From assembly GCA_024403715.1 (NCBI GenBank), contig JAKSRJ010000016.1, forward strand, positions 1 through 49,809: a stretch of DNA of 49,809 nt, written 5' to 3'. The stretch's first letter is position 1; each line of letters opens with the position of its first letter. Positions 26,161 to 34,872 of this stretch are shown here, piece after piece. The notes under the pieces were generated by a model. The model saw nothing but the letters and a program-made list of their open reading frames with translations. It searched no databases and was not told where the DNA came from. A program made the position numbers and the translations under genes. Source of the DNA: Saccharofermentans sp. (lineage in GTDB: Bacteria; Bacillota; Clostridia; Saccharofermentanales; Saccharofermentanaceae).

Positions 26161-27444
26161 TCACTTAATTGCCTCAAAGCCATGCTTTAGGTCTTCAATA
26201 ATATCATCAATGTGCTCTGTACCGATAGACAAACGAATTGTTGTTGGGCTGATACCAGCGGCAGCAAGCTCCTCCTCATTCATCTGTGAGTGTGTTGTAG
26301 ATGCTGGGTGAATAACCAAAGACTTAACGTCAGCTACGTTAGCAAGAAGTGAGAAGAGCTCCAAGCTTTCTGTGAACTTCTTAGCATCTTCAGCAGTACC
26401 CTTAACCTCGAAAGTAAAGATAGAACCAGCGCCATTAGGGAAATAGGAGTCATAAAGTTCCTTCTGGCGACCTGTTGCTAAGGATGGATGATTTACACGC
26501 TCAACCTGTGGATGATTATTAAGGAAATCTACAACTTTAAGAGCATTCTCTACGTGTCTTTCAACTCTAAGTGAGAGTGTCTCCAAGCCCTGGAGGAGCA
26601 AGAAGGAGTTAAATGGGGAGATTGTAGCTCCCTGATCTCTCATGAGTGTTGTACGAAGCTTCATGATGTAAGCGATGTTGCCACAAGCTTCTGTGAATAC
26701 TACGCCATGGTAAGAAGGATTTGGCTTGGATAGGCCTGGGAACTTATCGTTTTGTGCCCAGTCGAACTTACCGCCATCGATAACTACACCACCCATTACT
26801 GTACCGTGACCGCCAATAAACTTGGTAGCGGAATGAACTACGATATCTGCACCGTGCTCGATTGGACGAAGGAGATATGGTGTAGCAAATGTGCTGTCTA
26901 CGATAAGTGGGATGCCGTGCTTATGAGCAATTGCTGCAATAGCCTCTAAGTCAATTACATTGGAATTAGGATTGCCAAGTGTCTCAGCGTAAAGGAGCTT
27001 TGTATTAGGCTTAATTGCCTTCTCATAATTCTCAGGATCTGAAGGATCAACGAATGTTGTTGTTAAGCCCTGCTCTGTAAGTGTATTTGCAAAGAGGTTA
27101 TATGTACCACCGTATACGTTTGCAGAAGATACGATGTGATCGCCTGCGATTGCAATATTCTGAATTGCATATGTGATAGCTGCGCTTCCTGATGCTGTTG
27201 CCAGAGCTGCTGCACCACCCTCTAATGCTGCGATACGCTTCTCGAATACGTCAGAGGTAGGATTCATAAGTCTTGTATAGATATTGCCGCCTTCTGTTAA
27301 ACCAAAGCGACCTGCCGCCTGTGCGGAGTCCTTAAATACATAAGATGTAGTAGCGTAAATAGGTACTGCACGTGCGTCTGTAGTTGGGTCTGCCTGCTCC
27401 TGACCTACATGGAGCTGAAGTGTCTCAAATCTATAATTTGCCAT
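26161..27444 (-). CDS. metY: O-acetylhomoserine sulfhydrylase (PLP-dependent)
   Basis: A 427-residue enzyme of the Cys/Met metabolism PLP family that makes homocysteine from O-acetylhomoserine and sulfide. The N-terminus [20 protein letters not shown] and the extended length near 430 separate it from cystathionine gamma-synthases (about 380). The PLP lysine lies in [34 protein letters not shown] and [14 protein letters not shown] are typical. Its promoter carries a perfect long inverted repeat, so it is probably the main regulated start of the metY-cysK-rrf2 unit. Confidence 0.94.
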   Translation of the reverse strand: MANYRFETLQLHVGQEQADPTTDARAVPIYATTSYVFKDSAQAAGRFGLTEGGNIYTRLMNPTSDVFEKRIAALEGGAAALATASGSAAITYAIQNIAIAGDHIVSSANVYGGTYNLFANTLTEQGLTTTFVDPSDPENYEKAIKPNTKLLYAETLGNPNSNVIDLEAIAAIAHKHGIPLIVDSTFATPYLLRPIEHGADIVVHSATKFIGGHGTVMGGVVIDGGKFDWAQNDKFPGLSKPNPSYHGVVFTEACGNIAYIMKLRTTLMRDQGATISPFNSFLLLQGLETLSLRVERHVENALKVVDFLNNHPQVERVNHPSLATGRQKELYDSYFPNGAGSIFTFEVKGTAEDAKKFTESLELFSLLANVADVKSLVIHPASTTHSQMNEEELAAAGISPTTIRLSIGTEHIDDIIEDLKHGFEAIK

Positions 27445-27480
27445 TTTTGTAATCCTCGCCTTCTTTTACCCTCTGTTCGA

Positions 27481-27509
27481 GTAGGTAAATCCTAACACCA
27501 TTTACCTAC
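27481..27509 (-). promoter_or_regulatory. Perfect 10-9-10 inverted repeat over the metY -10
   Basis: GTAGGTAAAT (27481-27490) and ATTTACCTAC (27500-27509) flank 9 bases. The repeat covers the -10 and most of the spacer of the metY promoter. A second repeat, TACCC (27507-27511) and GGGTA (27519-27523), brackets the -35. Both look like repressor sites, and the Rrf2 regulator encoded in the same unit is the obvious candidate. Confidence 0.65.
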
Positions 27510-27517
27510 CCAGTCAA
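27489..27517 (-). promoter_or_regulatory. metY promoter
   Basis: Minus strand TTGACT (27512-27517), 17 bases, TAGGAT (27489-27494), embedded in the two inverted repeats. Confidence 0.7.
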
Positions 27518-27545
27518 GGGGTATTTAGAAATTTTTCCAGATTAC

Positions 27546-29084
27546 TTAGTAATTACACTCAAAAACCAACCAACGATAGCTTATATTCTCATCATAAACA
27601 GATTGACAAAGGTTGTCATAAACCAAGGTATATCTATCGGATTCAATCAAATCTTCGACAAACAATTCGTCTACAGTACCTGGATACTCCTGAAGTACAA
27701 GAGCATCTGGTGAATATTGCTCATAAAACCAATCCATATCTCCAATATTTGAGATAATCATCTGACCGGTAATATAATCAACACCAGAGTACTGAGGCAT
27801 GTACAAATCAGATCTGTTATCGATATGTACTGGCACATCATAGAATGCAAGCCAGGTACCAGTATCAAAGTCATTATAAATTCTTCTATATCCATGCTCA
27901 TTAACACAATCTATTACACCTTCGTCATAACCTTCGATAGCAGAGATATCAGACATAGTGTTTGTTGGGAAATATTGATTGATAGATGTAACTGTAATAA
28001 ATACGGCAAAACCTACACAAAAAACAGAAAGAATATTGTTTGCAGTATCACTAAAATCAAAAATGTCTTTATCGATTTTAACTGTATTGTTATTAACCCA
28101 CTCGATTAATATTTGTATTTCCTCTGCACAGAATAACAATACTACAAGTGCGGTATAGTTCATCAATCTACAATACTTGCATGACATGATGATGAACATA
28201 CAAAAGAAACAAAGTCTGATAATTGTGTTCTTATCAAAATCTCTAAGTCTTTTATCAACTGCAAATCCGATTAAGATTAATAGAATAATGGCTATTTCCA
28301 ACATAGAAAATGTCTTAGGCTGCCATTCATTTACAAAACTAATGTAATAGTCATTAACAGGACCATTCCTCTTAAATGAATACGTCCAAATCTCAATTCC
28401 ATTTGGATTTAAAAGAGAAGCACCAAATCCAACCAAAAGCGATATTAAATATGCCTTAACCGCCTTATAGTTCTTAAAAATCAACTCTATAACTGTAACT
28501 ACAAACATTATTATGAATGGTAGTACAATAAGCCCACCATGAAACCAAGCTACCAAGAAAGACGCTACGATAAAAGTAACACACTTTCTCTTTAGGCTTT
28601 TTTCACTCAATAATGCATAAAACAGAACTGTCACTGCTAGCTGAGTAAATAGATTTGGTCTCGCATTATAACTAGGGAAAGTTAAAAATCTAGCTAGACA
28701 AGCAGCGACAACAATTACTAATGGATGAACATTATTGTCATAATTATGTTTAAATCCGATTACTGCTATCGAATAATTAATTAATGCAGAAACACCGATA
28801 ATTCCAAATAATCCGAATAGCTTATACGCTATTCCAACAAGATAATACCAACCAATCTCATGCGTAACCCAATTAAGATTCTCATGCCAGCTATATATTT
28901 CAACTGGAATAAACGTATGGTTTTTCAAACAATCCAAACCAATCTTAGTCTGAATTATGGTATCCCCGATATAATCTCCTATGTTATTTACATATAAAAA
29001 AGGGCAATAAATAACTATTACAGCGCATAATAAAAATATAATTCTGCTATTAAGTTGCTTTTTTAACCCGATTTGCTTATTCAT
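27546..29084 (-). CDS. Large membrane protein resembling GT-C glycosyltransferases
   Basis: A 512-residue protein with about eleven membrane helices in the first 370 residues and a soluble C-terminal domain (about 380-512). The first outer loop has an acidic pair (GDYIGD) followed by WHENLNWVTHEIGWYYLVGIAYKLFG when read in two parts, a layout common in GT-C enzymes that use lipid-linked sugars. The C-terminal domain contains RRIYNDFDTGTWLAFYDVP and IDNRSDLYMP, which I recall from uncharacterised membrane proteins of this type. Substrate unknown. It is AT-rich, has its own promoter and an AAAGG SD, and is divergent from another GT-C-like gene. Confidence 0.75.
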   Translation of the reverse strand: MNKQIGLKKQLNSRIIFLLCAVIVIYCPFLYVNNIGDYIGDTIIQTKIGLDCLKNHTFIPVEIYSWHENLNWVTHEIGWYYLVGIAYKLFGLFGIIGVSALINYSIAVIGFKHNYDNNVHPLVIVVAACLARFLTFPSYNARPNLFTQLAVTVLFYALLSEKSLKRKCVTFIVASFLVAWFHGGLIVLPFIIMFVVTVIELIFKNYKAVKAYLISLLVGFGASLLNPNGIEIWTYSFKRNGPVNDYYISFVNEWQPKTFSMLEIAIILLILIGFAVDKRLRDFDKNTIIRLCFFCMFIIMSCKYCRLMNYTALVVLLFCAEEIQILIEWVNNNTVKIDKDIFDFSDTANNILSVFCVGFAVFITVTSINQYFPTNTMSDISAIEGYDEGVIDCVNEHGYRRIYNDFDTGTWLAFYDVPVHIDNRSDLYMPQYSGVDYITGQMIISNIGDMDWFYEQYSPDALVLQEYPGTVDELFVEDLIESDRYTLVYDNLCQSVYDENISYRWLVFECNY

Positions 29085-29158
29085 CTAGTTATTCCTTTAC
29101 CAAGGATACGTTTATTAATAAAAGACCTACTAATTATATCCACATCTTCAGGTAAATA

Positions 29159-29187
29159 ATAGTAAAATCCAGACATTGTAATTTCAA
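29159..29187 (-). promoter_or_regulatory. Predicted promoter of the 512-residue membrane protein gene
   Basis: Minus strand TTGAAA (29182-29187), 17 bases, TACTAT (29159-29164). The divergent 191-base gap shows no clear -35 for the plus-strand gene. Confidence 0.5.
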
Positions 29188-29275
29188 TAATTCTATCCGA
29201 AAGATTGTTACTGTTTCATTTTTATTTTCCCTTTTTAACGCATATAGAGTTATTATAAAGGCTAAGAGGCTTTAC

Positions 29276-30667
29276 ATGATTATTAGCACAAATAAGAAAA
29301 AATCAATTCTCATCAACACCTTATTATTAATAAGCTTTTATTTGTTGTCGTTTATTACCATTGCTTCTAGACCTTTTGGTGATTTGGATGAAATATGGGA
29401 TTATACATTTTCACGCGGAATTGTTATGGGATATATACCATATAAAGACTTTAGTCTAATCCAACTGCCATTGTTTTTTATTACTATGGCTATACCATTA
29501 AAAATCCATCTAAGTTTCTTTGTGTATAGACTTATGGAATCTTTATATTTATCATCGATTGCTTACTTGTGTTTCCAAATAATCAGAAGGGAACACTCTT
29601 TTTTCATTAGCGTTATAGTCTCGTTGTTCTCCATTTCATTACTAGGAACAACAATTACGTATAACTCTGGACTGCTTCTAGCAGTATTTATATTGCTATA
29701 CTTCCATAAGTCTGATTCAGATAGTATCAAGTTATATTTTGCATATGGTTTACTTGCATTTACATGCATTATGTTCCGACAAACGTCTGGTTCGCTTATA
29801 GCTATCATTGAAATAATATTTCTATTAATTGATAAACGTTATAAGTATAGTTCAAAATTACTACTATTCTTAACCGGTGCCTTTATCCCTTGTTTTCTTC
29901 TTCTATCATACTTGTTGGTTAATCATTGCTTCTTTGAATTCTGGGAAAATTGTTTGTTCTCAATATTTAGATTTGGAAATAACAATAACCATATCGGTAT
30001 TAACTCGATCATCATATTAATAACGTCAATTGTTTGTACTACAGTTGCCTGTATTATAAAGTACAGAGTTACTCATAAATTACTATATCTCTATTACATA
30101 TGTTTGCTTTTTACTATAGCTACCATCGCTCTTCCTATAATTGACAATTCACATATTTTTTATACTGTTATGCTCAGTATTGTTATCATAGCTGATTGCT
30201 ATGCAAACATAATAACCGATATATCAAATGCATTTAAAACGATTATCGTTTCTTCAATTTTTGCAGAAATCATAATATATGCTTTTTTAAATCTACAAGG
30301 AACGTTCTTTTTACAACATAACGAATTAGCATATATCCCTTCCGAAGAATCACTAGACTATTATGCTCAAATTATTGAACATAATAATCTATATAACAAT
30401 TGGGGCTATCATCCTGTGATAGTATCTGAATCAAAAGCCGTCTTCTCAATAATTGACGGTACATTTGAAGGTCCGTATCATTTTAGTGGCATGACAAATC
30501 CCGTCGATTATATAATCAATTTGCCTAATGACTCAGTAATAGTTATGTCCGAGACATATTTAGAAGATAATTGGCAAAACCCAACTGATGTTTACGAATA
30601 TGTGATTAATAATTATGATGTAATTGACTCTTACAATGGTTTTAATTACTACTTAAAGGCAGAATAA
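29276..30667 (+). CDS. GT-C-like glycosyltransferase family membrane protein
   Basis: A 463-residue protein with about ten membrane helices. After the first helix comes SRPFGDLDEIWDYTFSRG followed by MGYIPYKDFSLIQLPLFF. The acidic DLDE plus YxDF...PLF pattern is characteristic of bacterial GT39/PMT-like GT-C proteins annotated as dolichol-phosphate-mannose-type or uncharacterised glycosyltransferases. The C-terminal 110 residues are soluble (EESLDYYAQIIEHNN onwards). Target unknown; it is likely part of envelope glycan assembly. AT-rich (30 percent GC in a 60-base line that I counted). SD AAGAGG. It ends 21 bases from the convergent gnd stop. Confidence 0.78.
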   Translation: MIISTNKKKSILINTLLLISFYLLSFITIASRPFGDLDEIWDYTFSRGIVMGYIPYKDFSLIQLPLFFITMAIPLKIHLSFFVYRLMESLYLSSIAYLCFQIIRREHSFFISVIVSLFSISLLGTTITYNSGLLLAVFILLYFHKSDSDSIKLYFAYGLLAFTCIMFRQTSGSLIAIIEIIFLLIDKRYKYSSKLLLFLTGAFIPCFLLLSYLLVNHCFFEFWENCLFSIFRFGNNNNHIGINSIIILITSIVCTTVACIIKYRVTHKLLYLYYICLLFTIATIALPIIDNSHIFYTVMLSIVIIADCYANIITDISNAFKTIIVSSIFAEIIIYAFLNLQGTFFLQHNELAYIPSEESLDYYAQIIEHNNLYNNWGYHPVIVSESKAVFSIIDGTFEGPYHFSGMTNPVDYIINLPNDSVIVMSETYLEDNWQNPTDVYEYVINNYDVIDSYNGFNYYLKAE

Positions 30668-30688
30668 TTCATTCCCATTAGCACTACA

Positions 30689-32077
30689 TCAGTACCACTT
30701 TACGTGATGAAATCCTTCTTTGCCAACAATCTCAAATGTATGAGCCCCAAAATAATCTCTTTGAGCCTGAAGCAGATTAGCGCTTAACTTTTCCGTGGTA
30801 TACATATCAAAATACTCAAGCGCAGAAGCAAAAGCTGGAGAAGGAACTCCATTCATTACGGCAGTAGCTACCACCTTACGAAGAGATGGAATATATTCCT
30901 TAATTACATCAGAAAAATAATCATCCAAGATTATGTTGTTAAGATTAGAATTACGGTCATACGCTTCCTTAATTTTATTAAGAAAATCACTTCTTATGAT
31001 GCAGCCACCTCGCCACATAGATGCGATAGCACCGAAGTTAAGCTTCAAATCAAGTTCTATGCTTGCAGTTTTAAGCAAAGAGAAACCCTGTGCATAAGAT
31101 AGAATCTTACTTAGATATAAGGCACGTCTTATATCTTCGACAAAGCTCTCGTCTACGCCTTCTGCCATAGGAGAATGCGGGAAAACCTTAGATGCATTAA
31201 CACGCTCTTCCTTAAGCGCAGAGAGGCAGCGCGCATATACAGCTTCAGTAATAAGTGGAAGCGGCTCACCTAACTCAAGCGCTGTAATTCCAGTCCACTT
31301 ACCTGTGCCCTTCTGGCCAGCTCTGTCCAAAATAGTGTCTATTACATAATCGCCTTCTTCGTTACGGAAGTCTACGATATTACCTGTAATCTCGATAAGA
31401 TAGCTTCTAAGTTCACCCTTATTCCACTCACGATAAATTGAAGCCATCTGGCTATTATCAAGCTTTAATAAATCTTTAAGCAGAGTATAAGACTCGCAAA
31501 TAAGCTGCATATCTCCATACTCTATTCCGTTATGTACCATCTTTACGAAATGCCCTGCACCGCCATCTCCGACATAATCGCAGCATGGCTTTCCATCTTC
31601 TGCCTTAGCACTTATAGAGAGGAGAATCTTAGATACCGCATCATAGCCTTCGCGAGAGCCCCCAGGCATAAGAGCCGGGCCTTTAAGCGCACCCTCCTCA
31701 CCACCTGATACACCAACACCCATGTAGTTAATACCGTGAGCTTTAACAGCTTCAAAACGGCGAATTGTGTCCTTAAAATATGAATTACCACCATCGATGA
31801 TAACGTCTCCTTCACTTAACAAAGGAATGAGTTTATCAATCATCTGATCTACTGGAGAACCAGCTTTAATCATAAGAAAAATTACGCGTGGAGTATTAAG
31901 AGACTTCACAAATTTTTCTAGGTCGCTATAGCAGTCTATATCCTCGCTTCGTGCCTTCATGGCATCTACAAGACTACTGTCGATATCATATGCTGCAACC
32001 TTAAATCCCTTTCCAGCCATATTAAGCACGAGGCTTGAACCCATTACTGCAAGTCCGACCATACCTATATTATTCAT
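30689..32077 (-). CDS. gnd: 6-phosphogluconate dehydrogenase, decarboxylating
   Basis: A 462-residue dehydrogenase of the oxidative pentose phosphate pathway giving ribulose 5-phosphate, CO2 and a reduced nicotinamide. The N-terminal Rossmann part opens NNIGMVGLAVMGSSLVLNMA; the substrate site has GVGVSGGEEGALKGPALMPG and the catalytic lysine in GHFVKMVHNGIEYGDMQL. The C-terminal helical domain is full length. It is the last gene of a minus-strand run, 10 bases after the PfkB kinase gene, with which it may share a sugar-acid pathway. Confidence 0.95.
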   Translation of the reverse strand: MNNIGMVGLAVMGSSLVLNMAGKGFKVAAYDIDSSLVDAMKARSEDIDCYSDLEKFVKSLNTPRVIFLMIKAGSPVDQMIDKLIPLLSEGDVIIDGGNSYFKDTIRRFEAVKAHGINYMGVGVSGGEEGALKGPALMPGGSREGYDAVSKILLSISAKAEDGKPCCDYVGDGGAGHFVKMVHNGIEYGDMQLICESYTLLKDLLKLDNSQMASIYREWNKGELRSYLIEITGNIVDFRNEEGDYVIDTILDRAGQKGTGKWTGITALELGEPLPLITEAVYARCLSALKEERVNASKVFPHSPMAEGVDESFVEDIRRALYLSKILSYAQGFSLLKTASIELDLKLNFGAIASMWRGGCIIRSDFLNKIKEAYDRNSNLNNIILDDYFSDVIKEYIPSLRKVVATAVMNGVPSPAFASALEYFDMYTTEKLSANLLQAQRDYFGAHTFEIVGKEGFHHVKWY

Positions 32078-32087
32078 AGAAATCTCC

Positions 32088-33131
32088 TTATCGCTTTACG
32101 CGTGCGTTGCCGTTATAGATATCAAGAAGCTGCTTCTCAGATACAGGATCTGCATAATCATTAAGACTTCCACAAGCCATAACACCAGAAGCCCATCCAA
32201 GCTTTAAGCATATGTCGCCAGAATAGCCCATTCCGATGCCGTAGAGTAAGCCACCAGTAAATCCGTCGCCGCCTCCGATTCGATCCATGATATCAATCGG
32301 ACGCGGTTCTTCTATATACCACTCATTATCCATACGAATAATAGCTCCCCAGAGATTCATGTTTGCTGAACAAACTTCTCTTAATGTAGTAGCAAAAACT
32401 TGAACCTGAGGAAATTTAACGGATGCAAGATTAATCATGTCTTTAAAAGAATCTATCTTGGCTGATAAATCCTTACCACCTGCCTCAGGACCTTTAAGTC
32501 CGAGGCAAAGCTGGAAGTCTTCTTCGTTACCTAGAAGAATATCTGCTTTACCTGCAATTGCTGTAAAAGTACTACGAAGTTCTTCTACGCGGCCCTCCCA
32601 GAAAGAAGCACGGTAATTAAGATCAAAAGATACCTTAGTACCATTCTTTTTTGCATATTCACAAAGCTTTCCAGTCTGCTCACTTAATGCTGCAATTAAC
32701 CCAGAAATATGAAGAATTCCTACACCATCTTCTTCGAAGATTTTTACCAGATTAAAATCATCAACTGATAGTGTTCTTCCGACTTCTCCTGTTCTATCGT
32801 TCCATACAGAAGATGCCCTTAATCCAAAGCCACTATCTGCAATATTAAACTGATGACGATAACCCCATGGACCACCCTGAGGAACTTCTACGTCTGTGTA
32901 ATCAATCCCCCTGCTTCTAAGCTCTTTACGGATAATCATAGCGATTGGAGAATTCTCTACAAATTTAGTAATTGCAAGAGTATTTTTACCTAATGATGAT
33001 GCTACATTAAGTACATTTGTCTCTGCTGAAGTGGACTTAATATAGAACAAGTCTGAACTTTGAATCTGCATACGCTGAGTAGGCACAATACGCACACCCA
33101 TACTAGTAGGAGAAGCCAATAAGTATTTCAT
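32088..33131 (-). CDS. PfkB-family carbohydrate kinase, KdgK-like
   Basis: A 347-residue ribokinase-fold sugar kinase. The C-terminal PfkB signature DRIGGGDGFTGGLLYG carries the catalytic aspartate and the anion hole. The N-terminal half has SAETNVLNVASSLG and GPWGYRHQF, and mid-protein SFDLNYRASFWEG with LLGNEEDFQ resembles 2-dehydro-3-deoxygluconate kinases. The substrate is inferred only: KDG or a related keto-sugar acid. No KDPG aldolase is in the window. It lies between an O-antigen-ligase-like gene and gnd, 12 and 10 bases away. Confidence 0.88.
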   Translation of the reverse strand: MKYLLASPTSMGVRIVPTQRMQIQSSDLFYIKSTSAETNVLNVASSLGKNTLAITKFVENSPIAMIIRKELRSRGIDYTDVEVPQGGPWGYRHQFNIADSGFGLRASSVWNDRTGEVGRTLSVDDFNLVKIFEEDGVGILHISGLIAALSEQTGKLCEYAKKNGTKVSFDLNYRASFWEGRVEELRSTFTAIAGKADILLGNEEDFQLCLGLKGPEAGGKDLSAKIDSFKDMINLASVKFPQVQVFATTLREVCSANMNLWGAIIRMDNEWYIEEPRPIDIMDRIGGGDGFTGGLLYGIGMGYSGDICLKLGWASGVMACGSLNDYADPVSEKQLLDIYNGNARVKR

Positions 33132-33143
33132 AAAAACCTCGTT

Positions 33144-34436
33144 CTAGGTATTAATTGATTTTTTATTAGTAACAGCCAAACACAATCCTAATGCAATCCA
33201 GTAGTATATGGAAACACTTGATACAGCCCAAATAAACATGCAGGAAGCAACATATCCAGCTACTATGCTTAAATACATAGGATTATTAATGTGTATATTT
33301 TTAATAGTCTTTATAGTAGCAACCACTATAAGAGCAATATAAGTAATCATCGCAAATATACCTTGTGTTGCAAGTACATGCATAAAAAGGTTGTGAGCAT
33401 TTAACCATATTTCTTCACCAGAGATATAACGCTCGTATAACAACCATCTAAAATTATCTGGCCCTACACCATGCCACCAATGCGTTGGAACTGATTTTAA
33501 GCTAGTTATCCACAAAAAGCCTCTGAAATTAGCAAAATTTTCAGTACTAGATACATCTACTGTTACCATATTATTGTAATCCTCAGATATTTCACCAGTT
33601 TTTAAATCGAGGACCACTAACCAAAATACAGAAATAACAACAAAAATAATCAAACACGTTATTATGCGTTTAAAATTCTCATTAACAAAAACTACATTCT
33701 TTTGCTTGGCAACAATAAGATATATAACATAGAAAAGTAGCAGAGTGGTTAAGCCTACCCATGCAATTCTTGCAAATGTATGTAATGAACATAAAACAGA
33801 AATAAACAATAGTAGATATAGTAAAACTTTTTTCTTTTTTGATAATTCATTAAACATCAATATCCCTAATATGCATGCAATAAAAATAATACTCAATACC
33901 GCATAATAGTTAGAGTGACGTGTTAATCCAAATACCATTGCATGTTCAACATGTCTTTCAGTATGACTAACACAGTCTATCGGATATATTCTAAATATTT
34001 GAAGTAATGCAGGAATTACATTAAATGAAGCAACAAAAATGAAAACTTTTAATATATCATCCCTATACCTATCACACTCCTTGTCTCCATACAAAGATGC
34101 AGACATATAAAACAAAGTATAATAAGCTAGATAGTGCCCCAACGTTTCACTAAACTCAAACGATACTTGAATCAAAGTATTATCTTCTGAAAAAATAGTA
34201 GAGATACAATATAGAAGTATCAAAAGAAGATAAAACAGTTCAGCTATACCCTTTTTTCTATTATCAACGATGTAAAACAATGCAATGGCTGCACCAATAA
34301 AACCGGCTATATGTAAAAACCATACATGGTACGTTAGCGTTTCACCAAAACAATTCTGCACAAACTCAAGCAACGGAACTAATACCATCGTTAAACTAAT
34401 ATAAAAGAAACTTACTCTTTTAAAATCAAAACTCAT
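33144..34436 (-). CDS. O-antigen ligase-like (Wzy_C/WaaL) membrane protein
   Basis: A 430-residue protein with about twelve membrane helices. The family's large periplasmic loop contains WWHGVGPDNFRWLLYERYI and the conserved LNAHNLFMHVLATQGIFAM, whose His-Asn pair is diagnostic of O-antigen ligase/polymerase proteins. In Gram-positive bacteria such proteins polymerise or ligate secreted glycans. It is more AT-rich than its operon neighbours. SD AAGGTGAG; it starts 9 bases after the HIT gene. Confidence 0.88.
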   Translation of the reverse strand: MSFDFKRVSFFYISLTMVLVPLLEFVQNCFGETLTYHVWFLHIAGFIGAAIALFYIVDNRKKGIAELFYLLLILLYCISTIFSEDNTLIQVSFEFSETLGHYLAYYTLFYMSASLYGDKECDRYRDDILKVFIFVASFNVIPALLQIFRIYPIDCVSHTERHVEHAMVFGLTRHSNYYAVLSIIFIACILGILMFNELSKKKKVLLYLLLFISVLCSLHTFARIAWVGLTTLLLFYVIYLIVAKQKNVVFVNENFKRIITCLIIFVVISVFWLVVLDLKTGEISEDYNNMVTVDVSSTENFANFRGFLWITSLKSVPTHWWHGVGPDNFRWLLYERYISGEEIWLNAHNLFMHVLATQGIFAMITYIALIVVATIKTIKNIHINNPMYLSIVAGYVASCMFIWAVSSVSIYYWIALGLCLAVTNKKSINT

Positions 34437-34444
34437 ATCTCACC

Positions 34445-34840
34445 TTATATAAATGCCTCTCGTAAAGACTTGGCAACCCCCTCTGAATGATCATGTTCTT
34501 TACCAGAATCAACCCAACCAAAACCATCGCCTTCGTATCTCGGGAAGCAGTGCATATGGTAGTGCCCATACTCGCAGCACTCGCCACCATTTTGCATAAT
34601 GGTATAGCTCTTAGCTCCATACTGATCTTGATAAAATTTAACTAACTTTTTAATAATCGAATTGATTTCCATCAATGTATCATCTGGGATATCCAGAATA
34701 GTTGAAGCATGAATCTTAGGGCAGATTAAAACGTGGCCCTTGTTAGTTGGACAATAGTCAAGAAAAACAATATTGCGCTTAGTCTCATGAACAACATGAG
34801 CATCTATTTCCTTGTTAATGATTTTACAAAAGTCACACAT
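34445..34840 (-). CDS. HIT family nucleotide-binding protein
   Basis: A 131-residue histidine-triad protein. CDFCKI near the N-terminus and the triad GHYHMHCFPR define the Hint/HIT class, small hydrolases of nucleotide phosphoramidates and related adducts. The conserved LICPKIHASTILDI strand-helix precedes the triad. SD GGAGT at 9 bases fixes the start. It follows the nucleotidyltransferase fusion gene by 32 bases; a functional tie is possible but unproven. Confidence 0.94.
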   Translation of the reverse strand: MCDFCKIINKEIDAHVVHETKRNIVFLDYCPTNKGHVLICPKIHASTILDIPDDTLMEINSIIKKLVKFYQDQYGAKSYTIMQNGGECCEYGHYHMHCFPRYEGDGFGWVDSGKEHDHSEGVAKSLREAFI

Positions 34841-34872
34841 AATCTAACTCCAAATAAGCGGATTCTCCCTCA

